Assembly (NCBI GenBank): GCA_001412425.1
Contig: LKUH01000272.1
Span: forward strand, 1-29,472
DNA length: 29,472 nt
Source of the DNA: Candidatus Cloacimonas sp. SDB
GTDB taxonomy: Bacteria; Cloacimonadota; Cloacimonadia; Cloacimonadales; TCS61
Direction of reading: 5' to 3'
In this document: one piece after another, positions 1-8,588 of the stretch
Numbering within the stretch: position 1 is the stretch's first letter
How the letters are laid out: every line of letters starts with the position of its first letter
The notes under the pieces: generated by a model
Seen by the model: the letters and a program-made list of their open reading frames with translations, nothing else
Told to the model about the DNA's origin: nothing
Database searches by the model: none
Made by a program: the position numbers and the translations under genes

Positions 1-41
1 TGGAGCCTTTTTCGTTATATATTTTTTAAGATTCAGCTGAA

Positions 42-626
42 TTAATATTCCTTCATTTCAATTCTAACTTCTTTCTCGATCCTTGCTCTCTCTGCTTCCG
101 AGATCTTTAATTTACCAGCTATTTTCCTGATTGTCTTTTCTTCCTCGTCATCATAATTGGAATCGGATAAAGCACAGTAATAACATAATCTGAGAATATA
201 ATGCCGCTTTTCAGGATTGTTCTGATATACCAGATCTATCACCGCAATGATCTTATCCAGATCAAGGTTGCCTTTTTCATAATCTGCTAACATCCTGTTG
301 TAAATATTGGTGATGATCTCACGGTCCGAAAATCCGAATTTTTCTTTCAGAGAATCGTATTCAAAATGACGCTGTTCCAGCTGAAAAGTAAGATCTTCAA
401 TTATGCGGGTGCGCTCTTCCGGGTGCATTATCTTATCAGCCTTGGCAATATGAATAAGTAATCCCATACAACTTGTGATCAGAGAAAAATCTTCAAATTC
501 TTTCTTCTCCTCTTCGTTGGAAGGTATGTAATTCCGGGTGATAAAAAATGTATCAAGCACCTGTTCATTATCCTCATCTCCTGCCAGTCTGATAAAATTA
601 CCTAAATGCTCCGACCATCTTGCCAT
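42..626 (-). CDS. TerB-like (tellurite-resistance/DjlA-N type) helical protein
   Basis: A small, soluble, all-helical protein of 194 residues with no signal peptide or membrane segment. The stretch around residues 52-75 (CMGLLIHIAKADKIMHPEE) is a typical TerB-fold signature: a hydrophobic helix, an A-K-A-D turn, then acidic residues. A second half-repeat near residues 143-165 (LCYYCALSDSNYDDEEE) has the same pattern, which suggests two TerB-like helical modules. TerB domains occur in tellurite-resistance proteins and DnaJ-like co-chaperones and are thought to bind metal or partner proteins; the actual role here is unknown. The start is well supported by a strong Shine-Dalgarno (AAGGAGG) 6-7 bases upstream. 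It lies 43 bp downstream of transketolase on the same strand and is probably co-transcribed with it. No linked ter genes are present, so tellurite resistance should not be inferred. Confidence 0.75.
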   Translation of the reverse strand: MARWSEHLGNFIRLAGDEDNEQVLDTFFITRNYIPSNEEEKKEFEDFSLITSCMGLLIHIAKADKIMHPEERTRIIEDLTFQLEQRHFEYDSLKEKFGFSDREIITNIYNRMLADYEKGNLDLDKIIAVIDLVYQNNPEKRHYILRLCYYCALSDSNYDDEEEKTIRKIAGKLKISEAERARIEKEVRIEMKEY

Positions 627-669
627 CTGCTTCCTCCTTATTTATAGTTTTGAAATATCTATGCAAAAA

Positions 670-2565
670 TCAATTATTCAATGCTTTCTTAATTTTTTCT
701 ACAATGGAATCTGAATCAAGTCCGTAGAGCTTGAATATCGCTTCCGAGTCACCCGAAAAAGCATAATTTTCAACTCCGAATTTTACCAGCCTGCAATTCA
801 GCTGCTCTGCGACTAATTTGTTTGCAACACAACAACCCAGGCCGGTGTTGACATTATGATCTTCATAGGTAAAAATCAAGCCGGTTGAAGCAGCTTCACG
901 CAATACCTTTGGGTCGATCATCTGCGGGGTGGAAACATTCCATAACTGAATGTGAATGTTCTGTCGGGAAAGTTTTTCTGCCACTTCCACCGCTCGGCCG
1001 GTTAAAGTTCCCATTACCAGTAAGGCTGCATCATCACCTGATCTCAGTTTGTCCATTTTGCCATAGGTGAATTTGTAGTTTTCAGCAAAGAAAACTTTAC
1101 CCTCTTCATCTTTGATTATGTCCAGCTTTGACCTTCCCATCGGTATCAGAAAATTACCGGGCTTATCTGCAATGTATCTTATTATGTGGTCTGTCTGGTT
1201 GGGATCAGCTGGAATGATGATTCGATAGTTAAAGAGGTTGCGAATTACACCAAGATAATCTATACATTGATGAGTTTTTCCGTCTTCTCCAACATCTAAA
1301 CCTACATGGGTTGTTATCAGTTTCAGATTTGTTCCGTTAATATCATTCAATCTGTGTTGATTATAAGTTTCATCAACTCCGAAGACTCCGAAATCAGCAA
1401 AAAAGGTCTGGATTCCTGTTTTTGACATTGCTCCGGAAGCAACAGCAGCATGATGTTCCATAATACCGCATTGGAAATATTTGTCGGGAACTAAACTGGC
1501 ATAATCATTCAATTTAACACTTCCCTTCAGATCGCAGTCAAACACTGCTAATGGTTTTTCCGGATTTAAACGGGCAATCTCCGTGATGGCATTTCCCCAG
1601 GCGGAGCGATTGTCTGTTCGTTCTGTGTATATTTTAGGGGAACCGGTATTCAGGTTGAATTCCGGAACAGGGTGCTTTATCTCCTGCGGTTGGAATTCTT
1701 TCCTGAGTTTGAGATATCTATTCAGTTCATTTTTGAGGCCAAGCTCTTTTAAAGCAGCGTCAAGCTGGTCCGGAGACAGGGGAGAACCATGATATTTTTC
1801 TTTGTTTTCCATAAAGGAAACACCCTTTCCCATTACCGTATTAGCCAGAATCAGAGTAGGATTATCATTCTCAACCGCCGTAAATATGCTCTCTTGAATA
1901 TCTTCCAGGTCATGTCCGTCGATCTCAATAACATCCCATTCATCTGCCAGATAATTCTCAATTATATTCTGAGGCATGATTGTTTCTATAGCGCCGCTGA
2001 TCTGGAGTTTATTGTAATCGCAAAAAGCGGTAATGTTACTCAGATCATATTTTGCAGCAAATCTGCGAGCCTCGCTGAGTTGACCTTTCTGCTGTTCGCC
2101 ATCTCCCATTAAGACAAAAAGATGGCTGTCAATTCCCTTCATTTTTTGAGCCAGGGCAAAACCACAGGCAGCAGATAATCCCTGCCCCAGATTTCCGCTC
2201 GCCCATTCAATTCCGGGAACATCAGGTTCAACATGCCCTTCAAATTTACTTCCGCTTAAGCGGAATTGAGAAATAGCATCTTCCAGCGGAAAATAGCCCA
2301 GCAGACCCAGTGCAGAATATGCTGCCGGAGAAACATGACCATGACTGAAGATCACCATATCCCGATCCTCTTTTTCCGGGTGAAGCGGATCTATATTGAT
2401 GAGATGAAGTAAGGTCAGCAGAAAATCGATCGTCGACATCGAGCCGCCCGGATGCCCTGATTTTGCCAGGGTTGTCATGGTTAATATCGCTCCTCTGGCT
2501 TCATTGCATAATTTTCTTATCTTATCCAGTTCCTGCTCAGCCAGTTCTAATCTGCATATATCCAT
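670..2565 (-). CDS. tkt: transketolase, single full-length polypeptide
   Basis: Transfers two-carbon ketol units between sugar phosphates in the non-oxidative pentose phosphate pathway, using thiamine diphosphate and a divalent metal in the cytoplasm. All expected motifs are visible: GHPGGS at about residues 37-42 (His38 contacts substrate and cofactor), the ThDP/metal motif GDG at 154-156 closing with Asn185 (CDYNKLQ), and catalytic Glu370 in CGIMEHHAAVASG. EDGKTHQ in the pyrimidine-binding domain is typical of transketolase. At 631 residues it is slightly shorter than the E. coli enzyme (663) but carries both halves, unlike archaeal-type split transketolases. DXS is the main alternative, but DYNKLQ and the overall order fit transketolase better. 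AGGAGA lies just upstream of the ATG. It diverges from secA, and a TerB-like gene follows 43 bp downstream. Confidence 0.95.
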   Translation of the reverse strand: MDICRLELAEQELDKIRKLCNEARGAILTMTTLAKSGHPGGSMSTIDFLLTLLHLINIDPLHPEKEDRDMVIFSHGHVSPAAYSALGLLGYFPLEDAISQFRLSGSKFEGHVEPDVPGIEWASGNLGQGLSAACGFALAQKMKGIDSHLFVLMGDGEQQKGQLSEARRFAAKYDLSNITAFCDYNKLQISGAIETIMPQNIIENYLADEWDVIEIDGHDLEDIQESIFTAVENDNPTLILANTVMGKGVSFMENKEKYHGSPLSPDQLDAALKELGLKNELNRYLKLRKEFQPQEIKHPVPEFNLNTGSPKIYTERTDNRSAWGNAITEIARLNPEKPLAVFDCDLKGSVKLNDYASLVPDKYFQCGIMEHHAAVASGAMSKTGIQTFFADFGVFGVDETYNQHRLNDINGTNLKLITTHVGLDVGEDGKTHQCIDYLGVIRNLFNYRIIIPADPNQTDHIIRYIADKPGNFLIPMGRSKLDIIKDEEGKVFFAENYKFTYGKMDKLRSGDDAALLVMGTLTGRAVEVAEKLSRQNIHIQLWNVSTPQMIDPKVLREAASTGLIFTYEDHNVNTGLGCCVANKLVAEQLNCRLVKFGVENYAFSGDSEAIFKLYGLDSDSIVEKIKKALNN

Positions 2566-2648
2566 TTGTTCTCCTGAGAAAAATATTTTCTCTAAAATCT
2601 AATTCTCTGTAAGTTCGTAAAGAAAAAATGTAAAATATCTTAACAAAT

Positions 2649-2678
2649 TTATTACTGATTTTATTTTCTAACAGTCAA
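2649..2678 (-). promoter_or_regulatory. candidate promoter for tkt
   Basis: On the minus strand TTGACT (2678-2673) is followed after 18 bases by TAATAA (2654-2649), a near-consensus sigma-70-like pair about 85 bp upstream of the transketolase ATG. It lies in the 189 bp divergent gap shared with secA. The call rests on sequence resemblance only. Confidence 0.35.
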
Positions 2679-2701
2679 AAATAGCTGTAATTTCAAATTG
2701 T

Positions 2702-2732
2702 TTGACAAGCTAACACCCAAAAAAAGGATTGT
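2702..2732 (+). promoter_or_regulatory. candidate secA promoter -35 region
   Basis: TTGACA at 2702-2707 is a perfect -35 consensus located 47 bp upstream of the secA ATG. No good TATAAT follows at 16-18 bases; the nearest candidate is GATTGT at 2727. Phyla related to Bacteroidetes often depart from the classical -10, so this is a tentative call. The AAAGGAG Shine-Dalgarno for secA follows at 2742-2748. Confidence 0.3.
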
Positions 2733-2754
2733 CCCTGTTTGAAAGGAGTAATTA

Positions 2755-5700
2755 ATGCTGAAAAAGTTCACTGCCAAGTTATTTGGTGACAGAATAACCA
2801 GAGAGATCAAGCTGATACAGCCTGTTATCGACGAGATAATACAAATTTATCCGAGCCTGGAACAGCTTTCTGATGATGAGTTGCGAGAACGGGTGATCGA
2901 GATAAAAAGTGATATTCAGAATAATCTGAAACCTCTGGAAGAAGAACTGGCTGATCTGCAGAAACAATATCAGCTTGAAGCGGATGAAAGTACCAAGATG
3001 AACATTGGTAATGAGATAGATAAAAAAAATGCCACACTGAAACAGGACACTCAGAAAATTCTGGATGATTATCTGCCGGAAGTCTTTGCTATCGTTAAAG
3101 ATACCTGCAGAAGACTTATCGGGTTTGAATACGAAGTTAGAGGACACAAAGCTGCCTGGGAAATGATCCCTTTTGATGTGCAGCTGATAGGTGGAGTCGT
3201 CCTGCATCAGGGTAGAATTGCCGAAATGGCAACCGGAGAAGGTAAAACTCTGGTGGCAACCATGCCTCTTTTTCTGAATGCTCTGCTGGGAAGAGGCGTT
3301 CACCTGGTCACCGTTAATGATTATCTGGCTCAGCGTGACTCGGAATGGATGAAGGTGATCTTTGAATTTCATGATCTGTCGGTGGGCTGCATTATCGGAG
3401 GAATGGATCCGGAAACAAGAAAACAAGCTTATGACTGTGATATCACCTATGGAACTAACAGCGAATTCGGGTTCGATTATCTGCGCGATAATATGGCGAT
3501 TTCGGAAAAAAGACTGGTTCAGAGAAAGCACCAGTACGCTATAGTCGATGAAGTGGACAGTGTTCTGATAGATGAAGCCAGAACACCTTTGATCATTAGC
3601 GGTCCGGTTCAGGAAAGTAAGAATTTTTATCGTGAGTTGAAACCGATAATCTTGAAACTGGTAAGTTCCCAGAATACTCTGGTGAACAACTATCTCAGTG
3701 ATGTCCGTAATATGATCAAACAGCAGGACTATGATGCTCTGGAACTGGGAACCAGACTGCTTAAGATCAAAAGATCCGCACCCAAACACAAATCTTTCAC
3801 GAAATTGCTGAAAGATCCTGAACTAAAAAAACTGGTTAATGATACCGAAAGTTACTACATCAGAGATAAGAAATTGCACACTCTGGATGACGATCTCCTT
3901 TTTGTGGTGGAAGAACGCCAGAATAGCGTAGAACTGACTGATAAAGGTAATGAACTGGTTGCTCATAAAGATCCGGATCTCTTCATTCTCCGTCAACTTG
4001 ACGAACTTCTGGATGAAGTGGATAATAATGAGTCCTATAGTGCACAACAGAAAATCAGTAAAAAAGAGGAGATCACCTCAGCGTTTTTCGATAAAAATGA
4101 AAAACTGCATAATATTAAGCAGCTGCTGAAAGCCTATACTCTTTTCGAAAAAGACAACGAATACGTTGTAGTAGATAATAAAGTGATGATCGTTGATGAA
4201 TTTACCGGCAGAATGATGCCGGGCCGCAGATTTTCCGACGGCCTGCACCAGGCTCTGGAAGCAAAAGAAAATGTCACCATTGAAGAAGCCACTCAGACCT
4301 TTGCCACCATCACTCTGCAGAATTACTTTCGTATGTATGATAAAATCGCTGGTATGACGGGTACGGCAGTTACTGAAGAAGGGGAATTTCAGGAAATATA
4401 TCAACTCTCGGTACTGGAAATTCCCACCAACCTTCCAGTTACCAGGATCGATCATGATGATGTGATATATTTAACTAAAAATGACAAATATAAAGCCATT
4501 ATCAGTGAGATCAAATACTGGAATGATAAGCGGAAACCAGTGCTGGTGGGTACGGTAAGTGTGGAAGTTTCGGAAATTCTGAGCCGGCTTTTAAACAGAG
4601 CAGGTATCAAACATAATGTTCTAAATGCCAAGTTCCATGAACAGGAAGCAGAAATTATTATGGGTGCCGGTGAACCCGGAGCAGTTACGATCGCCACTAA
4701 TATGGCAGGTAGAGGTACAGACATAAAACTGGGAGCAGGAGTTGTAAGTGAAGCGAAAGAATCTTATCGCGATCTTTCCAAAAATGTTAATCCGCAGCAA
4801 CCATTTGGTCTTCCTCTGGATGGTCTGCATGTTATCGGAACCGAAAGACATGAAAGCCGGCGTATAGACCGACAGCTCAGAGGTAGAAGCGGGCGCCAGG
4901 GAGATCCCGGAACTTCACGTTTTTATCTTTCTCTCGAAGACGATCTGATGCGTTTATTTGCTCCGGATAAAATTGCGCCTATGATGATGAAACTGGGATT
5001 TGCTGAAGGTGAAGCTATTGTCCATCCCTGGATGACAAAGGCGGTGGAAAGAGCTCAAAAAAGAGTGGAAGCCTATAATTTTGAAGTCAGAAAACAACTT
5101 CTTAAATATGACGAAGTCATGAATCAGCAGCGCGAAGTGATCTACAGTTACAGAAAAAATGTGCTTAAAGGGTACGATCTGAAATTTGAAATTCAGGAAA
5201 TGATCAAAGATACCATTGCCGATCTGGTAGAATCTGAAATTGGTTCCGAACAATATTACGAAAACTGGCAGCTGGAAGGGATCACAAATTGGCTTAAACA
5301 TAATTTAAATGTTTCCTTATCAGAAAATGAGCTGAAAACGGATAGAATGACCGTTGATGTTCTCACCGACATTGTAATTGAACATGTTATGCAGGCTTAT
5401 GATAAAAGGGAACAGGAGATGACTGCTGATCAGATGCGTGAGATTGAAAGACGCGTTCTGCTGAGTGTAGTCGATGAACTCTGGAGAGATCACCTGCATG
5501 AAATGGATCTGCTGAAAGAAGGTATATCATTTCGAGCTTATGGTCAGAAAGATCCTCTGATTGAATACAAAAAGGAATCTTTTCACCTTTTTCAGGAACT
5601 GGTTGGCAATATTAATAGGAATGTTACAAGAAAAGTATTTACCACTTACATCATTGCACCGGAAGCGTTAAAAGATTTTCTGGAAATGGCTGATCAGAAA

Positions 5701-5919
5701 CATTCCGCTGCCTCCGCTTTTGAAAAAGCTAAAGCTTCCATGCTGGCTGCTCAGGCTCAAGGCCGATCTGCAGCTCCGGTACCACAGGAACCACCCTCTG
5801 GTGAAAAAAGAAAAATCACACCCAGAGTGGTGGAAGAGAAGATCGGGAGAAACGATCCCTGCCCCTGTGGCAGCGGGAAAAAGTATAAAAAATGTTGTGG
5901 TAAATTGACAAATACTTAG
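2755..5919 (+). CDS. secA: preprotein translocase ATPase SecA
   Basis: Motor ATPase that drives unfolded preproteins through SecYEG at the inner membrane. Visible elements in order: Walker A GEGKT at residues 161-165; Walker B/DEAD-like DEVD at 265-268, then IDEARTPLIISGP; preprotein cross-linking domain; second helicase half with ATNMAGRGTDIKLG (about 645-660) and the arginine-finger segment GTERHESRRIDRQLRGRSGRQGDPG region; and a C-terminal zinc module with Cys1036, Cys1038, Cys1047 and Cys1048, which in other species binds SecB and phospholipid. The 1054-residue length exceeds the E. coli (901) and B. subtilis (841) proteins. The extra sequence is a charged helical insert near residues 58-100 and an expansion after the DEVD region (about 285-470), both as in Bacteroidetes-type SecA. 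The start has an AAAGGAG site 6 bases upstream. First gene of the plus-strand run with smg and topA. Confidence 0.99.
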   Translation: MLKKFTAKLFGDRITREIKLIQPVIDEIIQIYPSLEQLSDDELRERVIEIKSDIQNNLKPLEEELADLQKQYQLEADESTKMNIGNEIDKKNATLKQDTQKILDDYLPEVFAIVKDTCRRLIGFEYEVRGHKAAWEMIPFDVQLIGGVVLHQGRIAEMATGEGKTLVATMPLFLNALLGRGVHLVTVNDYLAQRDSEWMKVIFEFHDLSVGCIIGGMDPETRKQAYDCDITYGTNSEFGFDYLRDNMAISEKRLVQRKHQYAIVDEVDSVLIDEARTPLIISGPVQESKNFYRELKPIILKLVSSQNTLVNNYLSDVRNMIKQQDYDALELGTRLLKIKRSAPKHKSFTKLLKDPELKKLVNDTESYYIRDKKLHTLDDDLLFVVEERQNSVELTDKGNELVAHKDPDLFILRQLDELLDEVDNNESYSAQQKISKKEEITSAFFDKNEKLHNIKQLLKAYTLFEKDNEYVVVDNKVMIVDEFTGRMMPGRRFSDGLHQALEAKENVTIEEATQTFATITLQNYFRMYDKIAGMTGTAVTEEGEFQEIYQLSVLEIPTNLPVTRIDHDDVIYLTKNDKYKAIISEIKYWNDKRKPVLVGTVSVEVSEILSRLLNRAGIKHNVLNAKFHEQEAEIIMGAGEPGAVTIATNMAGRGTDIKLGAGVVSEAKESYRDLSKNVNPQQPFGLPLDGLHVIGTERHESRRIDRQLRGRSGRQGDPGTSRFYLSLEDDLMRLFAPDKIAPMMMKLGFAEGEAIVHPWMTKAVERAQKRVEAYNFEVRKQLLKYDEVMNQQREVIYSYRKNVLKGYDLKFEIQEMIKDTIADLVESEIGSEQYYENWQLEGITNWLKHNLNVSLSENELKTDRMTVDVLTDIVIEHVMQAYDKREQEMTADQMREIERRVLLSVVDELWRDHLHEMDLLKEGISFRAYGQKDPLIEYKKESFHLFQELVGNINRNVTRKVFTTYIIAPEALKDFLEMADQKHSAASAFEKAKASMLAAQAQGRSAAPVPQEPPSGEKRKITPRVVEEKIGRNDPCPCGSGKKYKKCCGKLTNT

Positions 5920-5951
5920 TATGTTGTTAAAAAATATCGCAAAGGGTAAAT

Positions 5952-6386
5952 ATGAATAATGATAGCTTTGATGATTTAATTGACATAATGCTGAATAAGG
6001 AAAGCTCCAAAGAAAAACTGGAAAAACTGGGTCTCAGCCGGGAAGAGGTAGAGAATTTTATGGAAGCTTTGTTGTCAGAAAGAGAAAACAGAGTTTATAA
6101 CCGGATATTAGCCGAAGATGAAAAAAGGGTTATCAGTCCGGATGCTTTCGGCTTTCTGGTGCACCTGCTTAATTTAGGCTCTATAGATGAAGTTTTTTTT
6201 GAAAAAGTAATCTCACTATCGATGCAGCTTAATATGTTCCTGAAAAAAAGAATCAATAAAAAAATGATGGATGACATTGTTAATTTCATCGTTTTTTCCG
6301 GTCAGGGAGATGTTACTGTCCGAGACCTTCTGGATGTATTTTTCCTGCAGGAAAATGAAATTGATTTTAATGAGGATTTGAACTAA
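5952..6386 (+). CDS. smg: Smg/DUF494 family protein
   Basis: A 144-residue soluble acidic protein, mostly helical, with no signal peptide. The central segment (about residues 55-115: AFGFLVHLLNLGSIDEVFFEKVI, then a helix with DDIVNFIVF) matches the layout of E. coli Smg (157 aa), where a similar GFLLFLEQ...LN...ERVLAL...DDLKWVVLMVLF pattern occurs. Position supports the call: in many proteobacteria smg lies immediately upstream of topA, as here (9 bp gap). The molecular function of Smg is not established; I infer only a link with topA. The start is supported by AAAGGG 7-9 bases upstream of the ATG. It lies 32 bp after secA and is almost certainly in the same transcript. Similarity is at motif level, so the family call is moderate. 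Confidence 0.7.
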   Translation: MNNDSFDDLIDIMLNKESSKEKLEKLGLSREEVENFMEALLSERENRVYNRILAEDEKRVISPDAFGFLVHLLNLGSIDEVFFEKVISLSMQLNMFLKKRINKKMMDDIVNFIVFSGQGDVTVRDLLDVFFLQENEIDFNEDLN

Positions 6387-6395
6387 AGGTTATTT

Positions 6396-8588
6396 ATGGC
6401 AAAGAATTTAATTATTGTTGAATCTCCCGCTAAAGCAAAAACGTTGAGCAGATTCTTAAGTAAGGACTACATTGTTAAAGCATCCCTGGGGCATATCAGA
6501 GATCTTCCCGTAAAAACTTTCGGAGTTGATACTGAAGATAATTTTAAACCCTCCTATGTAATAGATTCCCAGAAGAAAAAAATTATTGCCGAACTAAAAA
6601 AAGCGGCTAATGAAACTGAAGTAACATATTTAGCTCCTGACCATGACAGGGAGGGAGAAGCGATTGCCTGGCATCTGGCGGAAGTTCTTAAAAAAGAGAC
6701 AGCTGATAAACCTTTACATAGAATTACTTTTAACGAGATAACCCAAAACGCCATTTTAAAAGCTTTACAAGAACCCGGTTCTATTGATATGAATAAGGTG
6801 AATTCACAACAGGCACGCAGAATACTTGATAGGATTGTGGGTTATAACATCAGTCCCTTACTTTGGAAGGTTATAGCTAAAAACCTCAGTGCCGGGAGAG
6901 TTCAGTCAGTTGCATTGCGCCTTATCTGTGAAAGAGAAGATTTGATCAGGAGTTTTAAACCTGAGGAATATTGGAATATCGAAGCTCAACTTTATAAAGG
7001 AGATCTGCCTTCCTTCAAAGCAGTTCTGCAGAAATGGCAGGGAAAAAACTTGAAACTGAGTTCGGCAGAAGAAGCAGACAAGATCTACAATGCTCTGGAA
7101 AAAGCTGAATATAAAATCACCGAAATTAAAGATTCCAACAAAAAAATTCAACCTTCTCCACCTTATATAACCAGTTCCCTGCAGCAGGATGCAGCCAGAT
7201 TGTTAAACTATTCAGCCAAAAAAACAATGATGATCGCTCAGCAACTTTATGAAGGTATTGACTTAAATGGTGAGACTGTAGGTCTGATCACCTATATGAG
7301 AACAGATTCTCTGAGGATTTCGGAAGAAGCGCTTAATGTTGCCAGAAATCTTATTAAAGAAAGATACGGTAACGAAGATCTGAACCCTAAAACCAGAGTA
7401 TTTAAAAATAAAAATCGAGCTCAGGACGCCCACGAAGCTGTTAGGCCTACAGATTCCTTTAAAACTCCGGAATATGTTGCACCCTATCTAAGCGAAGATC
7501 AACTTAAACTCTACACTCTCATCTGGCAGAGGTTCATTGCCACCCAGATGCTTCCCATCTCACTGCAAAGTAGAAATCTGAAAATTTCTGCTGCGGCAGG
7601 TACTTTTACAGCTTCCGGCAGTATTATTTCCAATAAAGGTTTTTCCAAAGCTTATCCCCATACTATTCTGATGCTGGGAGAAAAGATTCATCAGGATTAT
7701 ACTGAAAATCTTACCCTTGCTCTGCAAAAACTGGATGCTTTGCAGAAATTCACTAAACCACCCGCCAGATATACTGAAGCGGCCCTGATTAAAGAACTGG
7801 AATCCAATGGAGTAGGAAGGCCATCAACCTATGCAACCATAACCAATACCATTAGAGTAAGAAAATATGTTGTTATGAAACAGAAAAGATTCTTTCCAAC
7901 CGAACTGGGGCTGCAGGTGAATAAATTTGTTGTTTCCAATTTTGAAGAGTTTTTTAATGTAAAATTCACTGCTGAAATGGAAGATACCCTGGATGAAGTA
8001 GAATACGGTAAGATCTTTTGGCAGGATCCATTGCAGGAATATTACAGCTCTCTAAAAAATTCTATCAACAAAATTGATATTAGAAAAGCTAAAAAAGATA
8101 TGACCGAAATAACTGATATCAAATGTGAAAAATGTGATAGTAACATGATCATAAAATGGGGTCCCAGCGGTCAGTTCCTTGCCTGCTCAAATTTTCCAAA
8201 ATGTAAAAATATTAAGAATTTTGAACGTCTGGAAGATGGCAGCATTAAGATTAAAGAGCCGGAAAAAACTGATGAAAAATGTCCAAAATGCAATCACAAT
8301 CTTATCGTTAAATCAGGTAGATACGGCAAATTCCTGGCTTGTTCAAATTACCCTAAATGTAAATTTACCAAACCTTTAACTCTGGGTATTAAATGTCCTG
8401 AATGCAATACCGGTGAGATTGTTGAGAAAAAGAATAAAAAAGGTAAGACCTTTTATTCCTGCTCTAATTATCCTGAATGTAAATTTATCAGTAATTATAA
8501 GCCCGAAATGGTGAAATGCGATAAATGCGGGACAGAATTTCTCCAACTCAAAAAAAAGGATAACTGTCCGGTTTGTGAAGAAGAATAA
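6396..8588 (+). CDS. topA: DNA topoisomerase I (type IA)
   Basis: Relaxes negative supercoils by a single-strand passage reaction. The N-terminal TOPRIM domain shows VESPAKAKTL with Glu9 and Lys13, and the acidic metal-binding triad Asp82, Asp84, Glu86 in PDHDREGEAIAWHL. The catalytic tyrosine is Tyr300 in LITYMRTDS, with Arg302 beside it. The C-terminus has three canonical topoisomerase C4 zinc ribbons, beginning at Cys577, Cys629 and Cys667, each closing with a CSN(Y/F)P(K/E)C signature, followed by a shorter fourth CxxC...CxxC unit from Cys708 to the end. Length 730 is normal for the zinc-ribbon form. The gene follows smg by 9 bp with only a weak AAAGG site, suggesting coupling. Its TAA shares one base with the ATG of the next gene (TAATG). 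Confidence 0.98.
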   Translation: MAKNLIIVESPAKAKTLSRFLSKDYIVKASLGHIRDLPVKTFGVDTEDNFKPSYVIDSQKKKIIAELKKAANETEVTYLAPDHDREGEAIAWHLAEVLKKETADKPLHRITFNEITQNAILKALQEPGSIDMNKVNSQQARRILDRIVGYNISPLLWKVIAKNLSAGRVQSVALRLICEREDLIRSFKPEEYWNIEAQLYKGDLPSFKAVLQKWQGKNLKLSSAEEADKIYNALEKAEYKITEIKDSNKKIQPSPPYITSSLQQDAARLLNYSAKKTMMIAQQLYEGIDLNGETVGLITYMRTDSLRISEEALNVARNLIKERYGNEDLNPKTRVFKNKNRAQDAHEAVRPTDSFKTPEYVAPYLSEDQLKLYTLIWQRFIATQMLPISLQSRNLKISAAAGTFTASGSIISNKGFSKAYPHTILMLGEKIHQDYTENLTLALQKLDALQKFTKPPARYTEAALIKELESNGVGRPSTYATITNTIRVRKYVVMKQKRFFPTELGLQVNKFVVSNFEEFFNVKFTAEMEDTLDEVEYGKIFWQDPLQEYYSSLKNSINKIDIRKAKKDMTEITDIKCEKCDSNMIIKWGPSGQFLACSNFPKCKNIKNFERLEDGSIKIKEPEKTDEKCPKCNHNLIVKSGRYGKFLACSNYPKCKFTKPLTLGIKCPECNTGEIVEKKNKKGKTFYSCSNYPECKFISNYKPEMVKCDKCGTEFLQLKKKDNCPVCEEE

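Noticed and set aside
31..42. Perfect 12-base palindrome ATTCAGCTGAAT at the end of the TerB-like gene
   Set aside because: Too short for a convincing terminator, with no T-tract directly after it on the minus strand. It may be chance.
670..2565. Possibility that the thiamine-diphosphate enzyme is DXS (isoprenoid synthesis)
   Set aside because: Motifs GHPGGS, CDYNKLQ and EDGKTHQ and the overall length and order fit transketolase better.
2779..3789. A 336-codon open frame antisense to the start of secA
   Set aside because: It lies wholly opposite conserved SecA codons, has low-complexity Phe/Ile/Gln-rich content, no recognisable domain and no ribosome site of note. It is a by-product of secA codon use.
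8124..8585. Three similar cysteine-coding DNA segments, considered as a tandem repeat element
   Set aside because: They encode the normal topoisomerase I C4 zinc ribbons; the DNA similarity follows from protein constraint (CSNYPxCKF).
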